Shown here piece by piece: positions 45,394 to 59,700 of a DNA stretch of 64,000 nucleotides. The DNA lies in contig NC_063046.1 in the NCBI RefSeq assembly GCF_018812025.1, positions 526,328 to 590,327 of the forward strand. The letters are read 5' to 3'. The first letter of the stretch is position 1. Each line of letters starts with the position of its first letter. This stretch comes from Megalobrama amblycephala (taxonomy: Eukaryota > Chordata > Actinopteri > Cypriniformes > Xenocyprididae). A model generated the notes under the pieces. It saw only the letters and a program-made list of their open reading frames with translations, did no database searches and was not told where the DNA came from. Both the position numbers and the translations under genes were made by a program.

Positions 45394-46853
45394 CACTCTG
45401 AGGTCTGAAGGTATCGCCGGCGATACCGCCGCGTTTTTTTCTTACCAGTGTGAAAGAGACTCAAAATACTCCGTCAATGTTGCACATACAATTAAGAGTT
45501 ATACACCATTTTAATCTGTTGAATATCTTCTTTCATTTGTGTACACTCAGAGTAAAAACAAAATGCTGTGCTTTTTGTAAAATAAAGAAAACTAACATGA
45601 TGCGTGATCTCTCCTCTCCCTCTGAACAAAGTCCAATCTGATAGTTCTCAGAAAATGAACTGTAACTTATTGAATACGAATGACAAAAAAATTAAACTTA
45701 TGTCTAAAGAAACGTTGAAATGTCAGGTTTTAAATCGTGCAAGTCAAATCGAAAACAAACATTTTGTGTTTATGTAATCTGTATGAAAAGAGAGCCATGT
45801 CAGAAGTCTGTGATTCAGCTCATTATCTGCTAATGCGGCCACGCCCACGGAGCCAGCGCTATTCAGATGCAAATTCAGAGGCAATACATGCATTCATTGT
45901 CTCAATCGTGTATTTATTGTCTTGAAAAGTGTTTATCTGGATGTTAAAGCCATGGTTAGCGAACTCTAGAAGACATGCCGTTAGTTCCTGGTTCCTGTTT
46001 TTCTTTATATGAATTTGTGGCCTAAAGGTGTACAAAGCGCCCTCCGGCTGCAAGTATGAATTGTATCCAGCACTCGTAGTGATGATATATAGAATAAATA
46101 TAGAATAAATATTACTCCTCTGTATAGAAATTTGACATAAACATATAAGAATCCATCAATATTTCTCCAAATGTGCATGCTTTAAGCTAAAAGCCTCTAT
46201 GAAATGCCATAGAGGTAACATAATTGTTCAGACACTTTGCATCACAGAAATACATTATATTTTAAAGAATATAATAGAATACCATTATTTTAAATTGAGC
46301 TGAGACATTATTACAGAGGGTTTTTTCACACCCTACCTGACTCAAAGGCCTCATTAATATGCAAGTCATTTCAGGTCATTATTATTTGATTCTTTTGTCT
46401 TCTCAGGTGTAAATGGCCCATTATTCATGATCATTCACGCCTCCATGCATACTGTGTTTCTTGACAAAAAGTGACTTACAAAAACGGAATCAATATATTG
46501 TTTTATATGAAGGAGTAGGCAGCATAATTTTTACATAATTTTGAAGCAAAAACTCTAGTTTACAACCTCCAATACCCAGAAGTCTTATGAACACAGATTT
46601 AATATACTTTTTTGGCCTTATTTCAGTGACTTAAGTTTTTTGTTTTTTCAATAACCACGCATAAACGTTATTCCTTCAAAAACACAAACATGTACATACA
46701 TGTTCCTCACATATTATTGTAGCCTAGTTTGTGCTGAATACAGTGTAATGAGACTTGTGTCATTAATGTGTTTATGAACAAATGAAAAAAGCACAAATGT
46801 CAGGGCATGTCAAAACTTCTCCAGGCCCCAAATCAGCCTCAGACTCCAGAGGG
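45394..46853 (-). mobile_element. TTAA-target element, copy 3 (unit 1)
   Basis: Flanked by TTAA at 45390-45393 and 46854-46857, 1460 bp. The subterminal palindrome is GGTATCGCCGGCGATACC at 45410-45427, perfect over 18 bp and different in sequence from the palindrome of copies 1 and 2. Confidence 0.93.
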
Positions 46854-46857
46854 TTAA

Positions 46858-47985
46858 ACGATAGTAGTAGAGTATAAAGTGTATCTTCTTTAGATGATGG
46901 GCGACACCTGTCGAGTTTGATCTCTCCGTAAAGCTGTGAGTCCGAGCTATTCACTCATGTACATTACATTTCTGTCAAATGCATCGTTCAATGTTTAATA
47001 GTGCTATGAAGAAAATGCACCGATTGGACATACCATAAATTAATCCGGGAGACAGGACAAAGGGATGTGGAAAACCGCCAAATTGCAATGCTATCATTGG
47101 AGGACGTTATCAAAAAGGCGTTCTGGTCTGTTGTCTTTAAAACACCATGACACGCGTCTTTTGGGAGCACAAGTTTTCCTGCACAAGTTCCTGCCGTCGA
47201 GACGGACTCTCTTCTTTATCTTCCGGTCATCTTACTTCCAGTTAAACCTCGTTTGAAAACCCCGCCGGAGAAGCCCTCTCGGAAAGGACCAACCAAGCCA
47301 GGCACATTGAAACTCTGCTGCACCCCGACTTGAACCATAAGCAAGTATTATAATTGCTCTGAAATTTGTTTAAATACTGGGTTTCCTTGCTGGCTCTTCA
47401 AGGTTAACTGTTGGAATTGGCCATTCTTTGATCATCTCTCTTTCTGACTTTTACTTTCACTTTGTATGTATCTATGTCTACTTGTGTACATGTATCCGTA
47501 TAACCTTTGTATTACCCGTTCCGTATATTAAACACATCATATCCATGCTTTTTGTTCACTTACTCATTCAACAACAACCGAGTCACTTTAACGTTGTGAT
47601 CCTAATATCCTTGCTTTACGTTTGGATGCTATCATAGAAATTTATCCTCGTGGCCAGAGGATAACATTTCTGTCGTAATAGTCTGTGGATAACTTACCGG
47701 TTTGCTGGACGGACCGATAGCTTTCCACATAATTATTAAACCAGAACTAATCATATATGTGATTGATTATAATTTTGTTGTAATTAATTCACCATATATG
47801 GTTAATTCCCCCTTGGGTTGGTATGTGCATATGATTATTCATAAAACTTTATGAATTATTATATTCATATGCCACCCATAAATTGATTAATAACTGTACG
47901 AACCGTCACAAACCTTCAAAGGATGCAGTATCTGAATTGAGACACAGCTTATGTATCCTCAATATGTTTGAATTATGATTTAAAT
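46858..47985. other. Unassigned sequence in unit 1
   Basis: No recognisable gene. Several short hairpins are seen, for example ATATGATTATTCATAAA facing its inverse at about 47837-47872, and TATATGTGATTGATT with a partner near 47795. The region might derive from an LTR element but no boundaries were found. Confidence 0.35.
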
Positions 47986-48038
47986 CAGTGGTCTCAAACT
48001 CAATTCATGGAGAGCCATAGCTCTGCACAGTTTTGCTC
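47986..48038. repeat. Truncated hAT MITE at the tandem junction
   Basis: The first 53 bp of the MITE that is complete at 55808-55955. It is cut at GTTTTGCTC. Confidence 0.9.
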
Positions 48039-48065
48039 ATTTATAAATTTTATAAATGATATATA
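48039..48065. other. Tandem duplication junction filler
   Basis: About 27 bp of AT-rich sequence (TTTATAAATTTTATAAATGA and TA repeats) between the truncated MITE and the start of unit 2. It has no counterpart at either outer edge. Confidence 0.75.
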
Positions 48066-49647
48066 TATATTTTTAAAGCATTTTTTTTTTTAGCTTCTAT
48101 TTCTTATTTTATTTTATATTATTTAAAGCTTATTTTCTTTTAACTTAATCTTATTTTATTATAAGCTTGTTTTATTTTATTTTAAGCCATTCCCCATCCA
48201 AGGCCAGCCCTGCCTGTCTGCAGCCACCCAATCTCCAGAAATAAGATTAAGTTAAAAGAAAACAAGCTTTAAATAATATAAAATAAAATAGGAAATAGAA
48301 GCTAAAAATAAAAAATTAAATAAAATATGTTTTAAAAATATATGTAGCTGAAAATAAATTAATCTAAAATATGTGTTTAGCTCCAACACACCTGCCTGGA
48401 AGTTTCTAATGAGACTGAAGAGCTTGATTATCTGGTCCAGGTGTGTTTAATAAGAGTCAGCGGCAGGTTTCCATTAGCAGGTTTGGACAGCCCTGCTGTA
48501 GATGCTAAACGAACAACAAACTAAACCTTTACAAATACTTTTGTGTTCCACAGGATAAAGAAACAAAGGTTTGGGCTGACATTATGGAGAGTACAAGGTG
48601 ACAGAATGTGAATTTTTTGGGTGACCTTTAGTAGCATTTAAAATAGTCTTTTTGTAACAGTTACTAACACCATGTCTTGCACGTGGGTTGGTACCTGTGG
48701 GTGATCCGCTAATATGTGATGTAATGAGTGGAGTTACATAAAAAATTAGCGGGTCGGGTTATTTTAGACGTATTCAGTTTACGTGAAAAATGGAACTGGC
48801 CTCACATCAGTTAAGCTTTTTTCCGTAAGTTCAATAGGGAAGGCGTAGGACGTAGCGTAAGTTTTTTTGAACACTTTCTTCGTATGTTGAATACAGAAGG
48901 TGGTCTGGCAGAAGCTAGATATTTTACTTCATAACTTAGAGTACGTTTATGATGGATGGATATTGATGGAGACACTTTCTTCAGCTCATACTCGTTGATC
49001 CCCTTCACTGCTTGGATGCGTCAGGATATTTATTAATATAATGTTCATTAGAAAGAAGAAAGTCATATACACCTAGGATGGCTTGAGGATGAATATAGCT
49101 TGAGCTAATTTTGATTTGAAAGTGAACTAATCAGTTAAATGGTAACACCGGCATGCACTGCTTCAAGTCTCGTTCTACAATATTTCTATGAATAAATCAC
49201 TGACAGAGACTTCTCCTCCATCAGCCAATCACTGTGTGCAGAGTTAGTAAGTGTGTTGACATCATCCATAGGTCAACTGGCCCTTTCTCTTAGCTTAAGA
49301 CTTCTCTCTATTCCTCAGTAAAAGTTGGTCTTTGTGAACAGGTTTTAAGAGAAAACTCTTAGCTGGACAGTAAAGTCACTCACACTGACAGACAGCAAGA
49401 TGTTTTATTTTTTGCATGAATAACACAACTTTGGTTTTGCAAAACCATAACACCAAACATGCATTTACACCGTTGTATTTTTAAAGAATGTAAAAGAGCT
49501 TGAAAAAATAATTTTGTTCTGAAAAATTGCACATGGAAAAGCATAGTAATTGCCATTATTGAATTAATGCTTTTCATAACAGAGTCAAACCTGATGAAAT
49601 TATAAACCATAACAAAACAAAACAACCAAAACAACAAACACACTCAC

Positions 49648-49684
49648 CAATGAGAAGAAGAATGAAATATAGAGTTTGCTCCAT
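49648..49684 (-). pseudogene. Orphan lectin first exon, unit 2
   Basis: Identical to the exon at 41825-41861, with the same GTGAGT donor and no lectin-domain exon downstream before other sequence. Confidence 0.8.
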
Positions 49685-51141
49685 TTCTGAGGAAGAAACA
49701 CATTGAAAAACTCAGATATCAAACATTCACAGATTCTTTTTGGAGTATCTCAAAGTCTAGTTGTGTTTGAAGAATGAACATGTGAGTTGTTCTTACTTTA
49801 GAGGTCGTGTGTTTCTGTCCTGAGTCTGATGTTTCTGTCTGTGGCTTTAAACAGTGTGATCATTATATCTGCTCTCATCCCTCATTCATCATCACATCAT
49901 TTGTGTATTTCTCTGAAAACCCCTATTTCATATTCACTTCCTCTATATTTGTGTATTTGTCCAACTCCTTCCCTTTATTTGCATCTTGACGTCTGTGTCA
50001 GTCAGTGTCAGTCTATATGAATATGGACCTTAATAAAAATATCATGTATGTTTGTGTTTCTCTGTTTTGGGCCACTTTTTATCTGGTGCTGGTGACAGAG
50101 AGGGAGAAACATTTATTTTTTGCTCTCATGGGCTTTCTTTTATAAAATATGAACACTTTTGCATGTAAACACGTCCTCATCACTCATTTTCTTATGTCCA
50201 CATCACATGTAGACATTCAGTCTGGACAGTATTTACATCTCTGACGTGAAACAGGAGAAACAGTGAGTGTTATTGTTCAAGTCATATTTCATATTTCATC
50301 CAGTCTTATTCATCTGTTAGTTTTATTGCAGCTACAGGAATGTTACACTATAACTGTGTTTCAAATCAGAGCTGCATCCTTCAAAGTCCATGAAGGTTGA
50401 AGTGAGAGTTGTTAAATGAGGAGACAGGGGTCACTGCAGGTCAGAGTAATGGGCGTCCCGAAAGGTAAATTGCTACAACAGAAACTAACTCTAACCCTAC
50501 CCCACACCCTGGCAGACAGTTTTAGTGACCAATGATGAAGACCTTTCTGCAGGCCTTTCGGCACACCCATCACTCCAACCTGCAGACACTCTAATACAGA
50601 TAATAATAATAATACAGATCTACTCGGATACAGCTAATATATATTTTTTTTTAATTCTAAAAACGTTTTCCAAACATTCTGTTTTGGTTAAGGAAATATT
50701 AAAATGTCCAGTCTCTTAATGTTAGAGGAACGTCATTTAAAGGTTAGTTTGACGTTCCTGAAACATTTGAACACCTGCTGTTAACAAGCAGAATCACTGA
50801 AGGAAAGAGAAACAACAAGAACAGAAACTACAACTGACTTCAGCCTTAGATGAAATCAACTGAAGATAAAAGACATTAAATCTCTCCAGATCTCAGAACC
50901 AGATTGACTTTATTTCTATCAGACGTCTACAGAGGTTTAGATGTTGATGTTTGGTTGAAAATTAGTTTTGATATAATCACCATCATGGTGATCAACGTTT
51001 GCTTTAGTTGGGCTCTTGCTGTTTGCTAGTTTATTTCTCTTTCAGCAATTGCAGGTATTTTCAGAAAAGGATTCTGCATTGATAGAGAGACTTAGAAGGC
51101 AGATCAATATGTCTGTTTTAAAACATCAAAGTGATTTAAAC

Positions 51142-52583
51142 CAGTGTTTGCCAAACTGACTAGAATGAATCACTCTTTTGAGTCGATTCTGTTCAAAGAC
51201 TTGATCAAACAAGTTGGTAAAGCTGTCTAAATTGATTCGCGAATCAGTTTGAATGATTTGTTCAGTTCCTGCACGCGCTGAATCGTTTGAAGCGGTTTCT
51301 CACTCGGAGCGGATGAAGTGGCAGTGGACCTCCAGTCAATCAAAAGCAAATCTGCAAATGCATCCAATTGTTTGCCAGCGATGAAGACCTTTATTAGTTG
51401 AGCTGCGTATGCTGTCTGTGAATATACCTCCAGATTCTAGCTGAACTGGTGCATTGATATAAAGCCTAATAATCCCGCCTAAGAAGCGATAGAAGTATTA
51501 CATTAACGATTGAAGATTCGTTCAGATCAGGTCTTATGAAGTGCATTTATTGCTAGAAACTTGGGATATCATCATATCTTTAAAAACTCATTCTTTCCTC
51601 ACTTCCTTTCTTTCTGCAACTGGTATGAATGTGTGTGTGCATGTGTTTGTGTTAGATTTTAGTTTATGTGTTAGAATAATCAATAAAGTCTCATTTCTTT
51701 ATTTTTAAAGAGAAGCGTCTTGTGTTGTGCTTACGAATTTAATGTCTTAAACTGCCGATCTATGTTACCTTGCTAATAAACAGTGTTTTCACTATAGTTT
51801 GGACATTCATATCCACTATAGAGCTGATAGTTACGGCCCGTTCAAATAAACACTGGACGATCCATTTGCTCGGTCATAAAATAAATGACCTTTTTAAAAG
51901 CTAAATTGAGCTAAATTGACCTGTGTCCTTTATATCAGTTCTATTAAAATCTATAGCTGCGCATCTGAAAAACTACAGTTTTACAGTTTTACTTCCCCAC
52001 TGCTAATGAAAACTTTGACTGCATCTGTGACCATTTTAACCCACTCTCATCAGAATCGGCAAAGATGTTGCCAATCAAAGTGCAAGAAGAACTGGCAGAA
52101 CTCTGTATGGATCGCACTTTAAAACTAAAACTGAAAACTAGTATCAAGAGGCTATGCTCGCAAAAGCAGGCACATGTATGCCATTAAAATGCCTGTGACA
52201 CAGTTATAAGGTCAGGTTTGAACAAAGCAAATGAGAAACTAAAGAAAAAAAAAAAAAATTGAGTTGAGTATTATTTAAAAGAGCTAAGTATCAATCTTTA
52301 AATGTGTTTTGTTCCAATGATTTCCACATACAGTAAATGGTTCAAATCAGTCTGTTGTCATCCAGTTGTAAAAGACAGATGGTTTCTTTGAATGGGTTAT
52401 TTCATCTCATATTATGTCTGTTGTGATGCATTCATAATAAATTCATGCTGCTGTTTATGCTTCATTTGTTGTTTGCTCATCTGGATTTAACTTTATATAA
52501 ATATGCACGCATGTTTACTTGGGTTGGGGTGCCGCGGACACTACAAAGGTGTGCCATGCTTTCAAAAAGTTTGGGAATCACTG
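51142..52583. mobile_element. hAT non-autonomous element, unit 2
   Basis: Duplicate of 43319-44761, one base shorter in the A run near 52255. Target duplication ATTTAAAC at 51134-51141 and 52584-52591. Confidence 0.93.
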
Positions 52584-53215
52584 ATTTAAACCACGTTTTG
52601 CCTCACATTATCTAACAAATGCAGCCGAGCAATCTTGGGATAGGCTGGGCTGTGAAGAATCCACTCGTTCTGTCCTTCACGGCCCGGGGAAAGAAGAACG
52701 TATTTGTAGGCCGTATTCGAAGAAGCCTTTGAAATAGGAAAGCCTTCGTTGTGCCGCTGTGAGGCTTTGGTTTTTTGAATACAACCTGTAGGGTCTGCAC
52801 AGTCTCAAGGATGAGCAGGTCCCACCATAAACTGTGTTTAAGTCTCAATTCACGGAAACTTTGGTTTATAAATCTTACGTCGATTCCGGCCCGGCAGACA
52901 CTAATGGATCACAAGACTCTTTTTATGACTATTTCGATAAGTCCCAAACCTCTCCTCTGCGACTTCAAAGGAGATGCAAACACCACGGATCGGGTTTCTA
53001 GGAGACAGGCCCGAATTCCAAACGGTCATAAAAAGGAAAATACAAGCACGCACCCACAGACACACACACACATACAAAAGACCTACATAAAGACTGTATG
53101 CACAAATATTATACCTGCAAATATGAATGTATCTGCCATTGTAGTGCTTGTTGCATGTATGTGTTACTAGTGTAGAATCGTAGAATTGACTGTAGTAGGT
53201 TAGTTTTCATGTTAA

Positions 53216-54675
53216 CACTCTGAGGTCTGAAGGTATCGCCGGCGATACCGCCGCGTTTTTTTCTTACCAGTGTGAAAGAGACTCAAAATACTCCGTCAAT
53301 GTTGCACATACAATTAAGAGTTATACACCATTTTAATCTGTTGAATATCTTCTTTCATTTGTGTACACTCAGAGTAAAAACAAAATGCTGTGCTTTTTGT
53401 AAAATAAAGAAAACTAACATGATGCGTGATCTCTCCTCTCCCTCTGAACAAAGTCCAATCTGATAGTTCTCAGAAAATGAACTGTAACTTATTGAATACG
53501 AATGACAAAAAAATTAAACTTATGTCTAAAGAAACGTTGAAATGTCAGGTTTTAAATCGTGCAAGTCAAATCGAAAACAAACATTTTGTGTTTATGTAAT
53601 CTGTATGAAAAGAGAGCCATGTCAGAAGTCTGTGATTCAGCTCATTATCTGCTAATGCGTCCACGCCCACGGAGCCAGCGCTATTCAGATGCAAATTCAG
53701 AGGCAATACATGCATTCATTGTCTCAATCGTGTATTTATTGTCTTGAAAAGTGTTTATCTGGATGTTAAAGCCATGGTTAGCGAACTCTAGAAGACATGC
53801 CGTTAGTTCCTGGTTCCTGTTTTTCTTTATATGAATTTGTGGCCTAAAGGTGTACAAAGCGCCCTCCGGCTGCAAGTATGAATTGTATCCAGCACTCGTA
53901 GTGATGATATATAGAATAAATATAGAATAAATATTACTCCTCTGTATAGAAATTTGACATAAACATATAAGAATCCATCAATATTTCTCCAAATGTGCAT
54001 GCTTTAAGCTAAAAGCCTCTATGAAATGCCATAGAGGTAACATAATTGTTCAGACACTTTGCATCACAGAAATACATTATATTTTAAAGAATATAATAGA
54101 ATACCATTATTTTAAATTGAGCTGAGACATTATAACAGAGGGTTTTTTCACACCCTACCTGACTCAAAGGCCTCATTAATATGCAAGTCATTTCAGGTCA
54201 TTATTATTTGATTCTTTTGTCTTCTCAGGTGTAAATGGCCCATTATTCATGATCATTCACGCCTCCATGCATACTGTGTTTCTTGACAAAAAGTGACTTA
54301 CAAAAACGGAATCAATATATTGTTTTATATGAAGGAGTAGGCAGCATAATTTTTACATAATTTTGAAGCAAAAACTCTAGTTTACAACCTCCAATACCCA
54401 GAAGTCTTATGAACACAGATTTAATATACTTTTTTGGCCTTATTTCAGTGACTTAAGTTTTTTGTTTTTTCAATAACCACGCATAAACGTTATTCCTTCA
54501 AAAACACAAACATGTACATACATGTTCCTCACATATTATTGTAGCCTAGTTTGTGCTGAATACAGTGTAATGAGACTTGTGTCATTAATGTGTTTATGAA
54601 CAAATGAAAAAAGCACAAATGTCAGGGCATGTCAAAACTTCTCCAGGCCCCAAATCAGCCTCAGACTCCAGAGGG
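53216..54675 (-). mobile_element. TTAA-target element, copy 4 (unit 2)
   Basis: Duplicate of 45394-46853 with TTAA at 53212-53215 and 54676-54679. It keeps the GGTATCGCCGGCGATACC palindrome. Confidence 0.93.
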
Positions 54676-54679
54676 TTAA

Positions 54680-55807
54680 ACGATAGTAGTAGAGTATAAA
54701 GTGTATCTTCTTTAGATGATGGGCGACACCTGTCGAGTTTGATCTCTCCGTAAAGCTGTGAGTCCGAGCTATTCACTCATGTACATTACATTTCTGTCAA
54801 ATGCATCGTTCAATGTTTAATAGTGCTATGAAGAAAATGCACCGATTGGACATACCATAAATTAATCCGGGAGACAGGACAAAGGGATGTGGAAAACCGC
54901 CAAATTGCAATGCTATCATTGGAGGACGTTATCAAAAAGGCGTTCTGGTCTGTTGTCTTTAAAACACCATGACACGCGTCTTTTGGGAGCACAAGTTTTC
55001 CTGCACAAGTTCCTGCCGTCGAGACGGACTCTCTTCTTTATCTTCCGGTCATCTTACTTCCAGTTAAACCTCGTTTGAAAACCCCGCCGGAGAAGCCCTC
55101 TCGGAAAGGACCAACCAAGCCAGGCACATTGAAACTCTGCTGCACCCCGACTTGAACCATAAGCAAGTATTATAATTGCTCTGAAATTTGTTTAAATACT
55201 GGGTTTCCTTGCTGGCTCTTCAAGGTTAACTGTTGGAATTGGCCATTCTTTGATCATCTCTCTTTCTGACTTTTACTTTCACTTTGTATGTATCTATGTC
55301 TACTTGTGTACATGTATCCGTATAACCTTTGTATTACCCGTTCCGTATATTAAACACATCATATCCATGCTTTTTGTTCACTTACTCATTCAACAACAAC
55401 CGAGTCACTTTAACGTTGTGATCCTAATATCCTTGCTTTACGTTTGGATGCTATCATAGAAATTTATCCTCGTGGCCAGAGGATAACATTTCTGTCGTAA
55501 TAGTCTGTGGATAACTTACCGGTTTGCTGGACGGACCGATAGCTTTCCACATAATTATTAAACCAGAACTAATCATATATGTGATTGATTATAATTTTGT
55601 TGTAATTAATTCACCATATATGGTTAATTCCCCCTTGGGTTGGTATGTGCATATGATTATTCATAAAACTTTATGAATTATTATATTCATATGCCACCCA
55701 TAAATTGATTAATAACTGTACGAACCGTCACAAACCTTCAAAGGATGCAGTATCTGAATTGAGACACAGCTTATGTATCCTCAATATGTTTGAATTATGA
55801 TTTAAAT
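54680..55807. other. Unassigned sequence in unit 2
   Basis: Duplicate of 46858-47985; no gene recognised. Confidence 0.35.
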
Positions 55808-55955
55808 CAGTGGTCTCAAACTCAATTCATGGAGAGCTATAGCTCTGCACAGTTTTGCTCAAACCCTAATCAAACACACCTGGTGTGAGATGGAGCTGGT
55901 TGGAGATAAACTCTGCAGAGCTGTGGCCCTCCAGGAATTGAGTTTGAGACCACTG
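55808..55955. mobile_element. 148-bp hAT MITE
   Basis: The ends CAGTGGTCTCAAACTCAATT are perfect inverted repeats over 21 bp. Flanks ATTTAAAT (55800-55807) and ATTTAAAC (55956-55963) match at 7 of 8, fitting a hAT target duplication. This is a common teleost MITE. Confidence 0.9.
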
Positions 55956-55963
55956 ATTTAAAC

Positions 55964-56209
55964 CATGTTGGATTTTGTGATATAATTATCATTCTGATGT
56001 TGAGAAACAGTCAAGAGATGAGATTGCTGGTTGTATGTGAGTTTATTTGAGCTGCTGTTGTTTAGCACAAAAGAATTAGATATTTTATACCCAACCTTCA
56101 CTCCGTCATGAATAAACAGTATTTCATTTAGCTGAGGCACATAATGTTCTCATTGATTCACATTCATCCAGTCTTTTCTAATATAAAGTCATGATTAATA
56201 CATGAAATT

Positions 56210-56243
<34 letters not shown>

Positions 56244-56798
56244 ACCACAGAGATCCTTAAAACACAAATGAGGAACTTAAAAAACTCACACCATCTTCAG
56301 TTACATGAATTATATCATGATAAAACACAAAGAAAACAGTATAAACATATAATGATGAGTATATGATGCCCTTTGACCCCTCACAAAATTCAATTAATTC
56401 TGAAGTTAGTAAATAACACAAAAAGAGACAGAAAGAGTTTATAAAAGCAAACAGCGTTTCTGGATGTCAAATCTCGTAACAATTAACAATTGAACAATAA
56501 ACGTCAATATTTGAAACTGTTCATTTAGTCTTACATGATACCCTACTGTGTAAGTCTCTTTTATTTTATTGTGTAACCATATAGACACTGGTTCACAGAG
56601 AGATCATAGCGGCAAACCATTAAAACTTCTAAATGTTTAAAAAAGTAACAAAGCCTTGTTTACTGAAATCATGTGACTTTGGCAGTTTGATAAATGTGCT
56701 GAATGATTCACAACAAACCATGTGATGAATTAAACTGAAGTTAAAGGAAGTGAACACACAAGCATTTGCTATCTTACATGAAATGTATGTGTATCCAT
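55964..56798. other. Downstream flank of lectin B
   Basis: A GA microsatellite lies at 56212-56241. A TTTATT near 56562, AATAAA on the minus strand, could serve lectin B about 235 bp past its stop. No other gene. Confidence 0.5.
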
Positions 56799-59700
56799 TC
56801 ACTCATAATTTCTGCAGATGAAGTTGAGTCTGTCAGTCTCAGGACGGCTGATCCAGCGCTGATCTCCTCCAGACTGAACTGCTCCAGATCTCACTGCAGA
56901 ATCACAGTTCTCTGAATCATCAATCGCCCAGTTCTGATAGCACACGGTCTGTCCGCTCACCCAGAACCAGAGGCCCACAGTGCAGGAGTGACGTAAACCC
57001 AACCACACCGCCTCAGTAGACGCCTGTTTAACCACATTCATCACCTCACGCTGAATCTCTTCTGAATGAACCGAGACCAGATCCACATGATTCTGTCTGC
57101 AGTATCTCAGAGCTTCAGACCACGTCAGCTTCTCTTTGATCAGAATCAGTTTATCTGGACACAAAACAAACCACAAGCAGAAACTAGAGAGGGACTGATC
57201 AAAAACAACATGCAGAACAAACACTGTGGAGGAATTTGTCATGTCAGACATGTAGTGTGAAATTTAAGATATCTGGAGGTGATGGATGGATTGTGTGTGT
57301 TTGTGAGGATCTGCTCACCTTCATGACACACAAAAGGAAACTCTCTGTTGCAAGAGACGTCATTCCATTGTCCCTGAGCGTTCTGTTCAATCGCTGTACA
57401 GTTTTCATCACCTCCAACATTATTAGGTTCACCAGTATTCCAGTATCTGAATGAGGAGTTACTCTGATCTGACCACTGCCATGAGTCTCTGAACAGACCG
57501 ATCCAGACATCACCAGATATGTGATTATCAGTGATGAACTTCTGAAGCTGTTGATTCTCATTCTGGTTCCTCACACTGACCAGATCAATGTGATTCTGTC
57601 TGCAGTAACTCTGAGCTTCTCTCCATTTCTTCGTCTGGTTGACAAAGACGAGTCCTGTGTTCACTTTAAGAAAAACAAATGGAAACAGATTCATGAATCA
57701 GTTTGTTCATTATTCTTATGCTGCTTTATGGTTTGATGTGAATAAGAGCAGCAGTGGAAACATCAGAAACACGTGTCATTCAAAGACTGTTTCTACAGCT
57801 GATGATATATTAAATATTCACTATATATTCATGATGATTTTGCTGATATAACATTAAGTAACATTTGTGATGATTTTAATATAACTTTATATTTCTTCAT
57901 TATGTTTTTGTTACACATTTCTCTAGAATACTTGATTCAGACACAAAGATCTGAAAGAGAGAAACATCAAACAGATGAAAATGTTTCACTGCAGCTGAAT
58001 ATATTTGTTAGCTAGCTCTTAGAAATATGTCTGTAAAAAATTCATTCAAAATGTTGGATTGTAGACTATTAATATATACAAATTAATATTGTTGCAATAT
58101 GTCAATGTCAATTTTATTTCTATAGCACAACTACACACAACACCAGTTGACCAGTGTGCTTAACATCAATGAAAAAGACAATAAAAAAGAAAAGAAAATT
58201 ATATATATATAATTGTTTGACTAGGAGAGTTAGATGAACCAAAAACTATGATTTCAGTTTTATTTTCATTAAAACTGAGAAAATGTAAAGATAACCAAGC
58301 TTTCACATCAGATAGGCAGGCCCGAAGTGTTTCCAGGCCATCATTATTGGGTTTTAGGGGTAAATATACTTGAGTGTCGTCCGCATAGCAATGGAACGGC
58401 AACCCATGTTTCCTAAAGTTCGACCCTAATGGGAGCATATACAATGTAAAAAGAAAGGGAGCTAAAATGGATCCCTGAGGAACACCACAAGATAGAACAG
58501 CAGCCTCTGACGAATATTCCCCAATATTAACTTCCTATTTGTAAGATAAGACTTAAACCATTCAAGGGCAGCTCCTTTGATACCAGCACAAAGCTCCAAG
58601 CGAGCAAGAAGAATGGAATGATCTACCGTATCAAAAGCCGCACTCAGATCTAGCAGTACAAGTACGGTACAAACCCCAGAATCAGCAGCTATTAACACAT
58701 CATTTAATACCTTCAGTAGTGCAGTCTCTGTTGAAATACCTTATTTTTATCCAGGAAACTCTGCAACTGTTGCAACACTGTCTTCTCTAAAATCTTTGAA
58801 ATAAAAAGCAAATTAGAAACAGGTCTGAAATTAGCCAAAATATTTAAGTCTAAGTTTGGTTTCTTTAACAGTGGCCAAACTATAGCATGTTTTAGCACTT
58901 CTGGTACCGTGCATGTTTCCAGACATTGATTTATAATATTTAAAAGATACGGTCCCACTGCATCGAAAACTTGTTTCAAAAGAAATGGAGGGATGGCATC
59001 CATAGAGGAGCCCGATGGCTTTAATAGACCCACTATTTCTTGAAGATGAGAAAGAGAAATGCTTGAACTCTGCCATACAAGCCACAGAGATCGAAGGATC
59101 AAACGAAGGACAAGATATCCCCGATCGAATGTCACTGATCTTTTTCACAAAAAAATGTAAGAAAATCATCACAAAAAGTCTTTGATACTGCAGGGTACTC
59201 ATAAACAGGTGGATTCATAACAGAGTTAAAAACAGTAAAGAGTTCTTGGTCTATGGTAATTTTTAGTAATGAGTTTAGTAAAATAACTGGATTTTGCTGC
59301 TCTCAAAGCCTTTTGGTATTTTAACAATGACTCCCTTAATATTTCAAACGAAACATGAAGCTCATCTTTCTTCCATCTATGCTCTGCTCTTCTGCAGAAC
59401 TGCCTCAAAGAGCGTATATTGTCATCAATCCATGGGTCAGCTCTTGGATTAGATTTTAAGGTCTTTAGAGGAGCCACTGTGTTTAAAACATTCACACATG
59501 TAGAATTAAACTCAGACAAAAGCTCATCTGCACTTAATTCATACTGGTTTGCATCCATAGCTTGCATAGTATCACAGAAAGCTGATGAGAAAACTGTACT
59601 AGTAGCAGAGTTAATTAAACGTGATTTACGGACAGGCCTTTTGAGTTGCAAGGAGTTTGATGTAGGAATAGAAAACATAACAAATTTATGATCAGATAAC

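Larger units (their letters stand above)
40243..48038. repeat. 7.8-kb tandem duplication, unit 1
   Basis: Offset to unit 2 is 7822-7823. Only a few substitutions are seen, for example near 44837, 44880, 45836 and 46333, plus homopolymer changes. The left edge lies inside the palindrome arm and the right edge inside a small hAT MITE. Confidence 0.97.
48066..55860. repeat. 7.8-kb tandem duplication, unit 2
   Basis: Near-identical to unit 1. Its right edge continues into an intact MITE, so the order at 55860 is ancestral and the junction at 48038 is derived. Confidence 0.97.
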
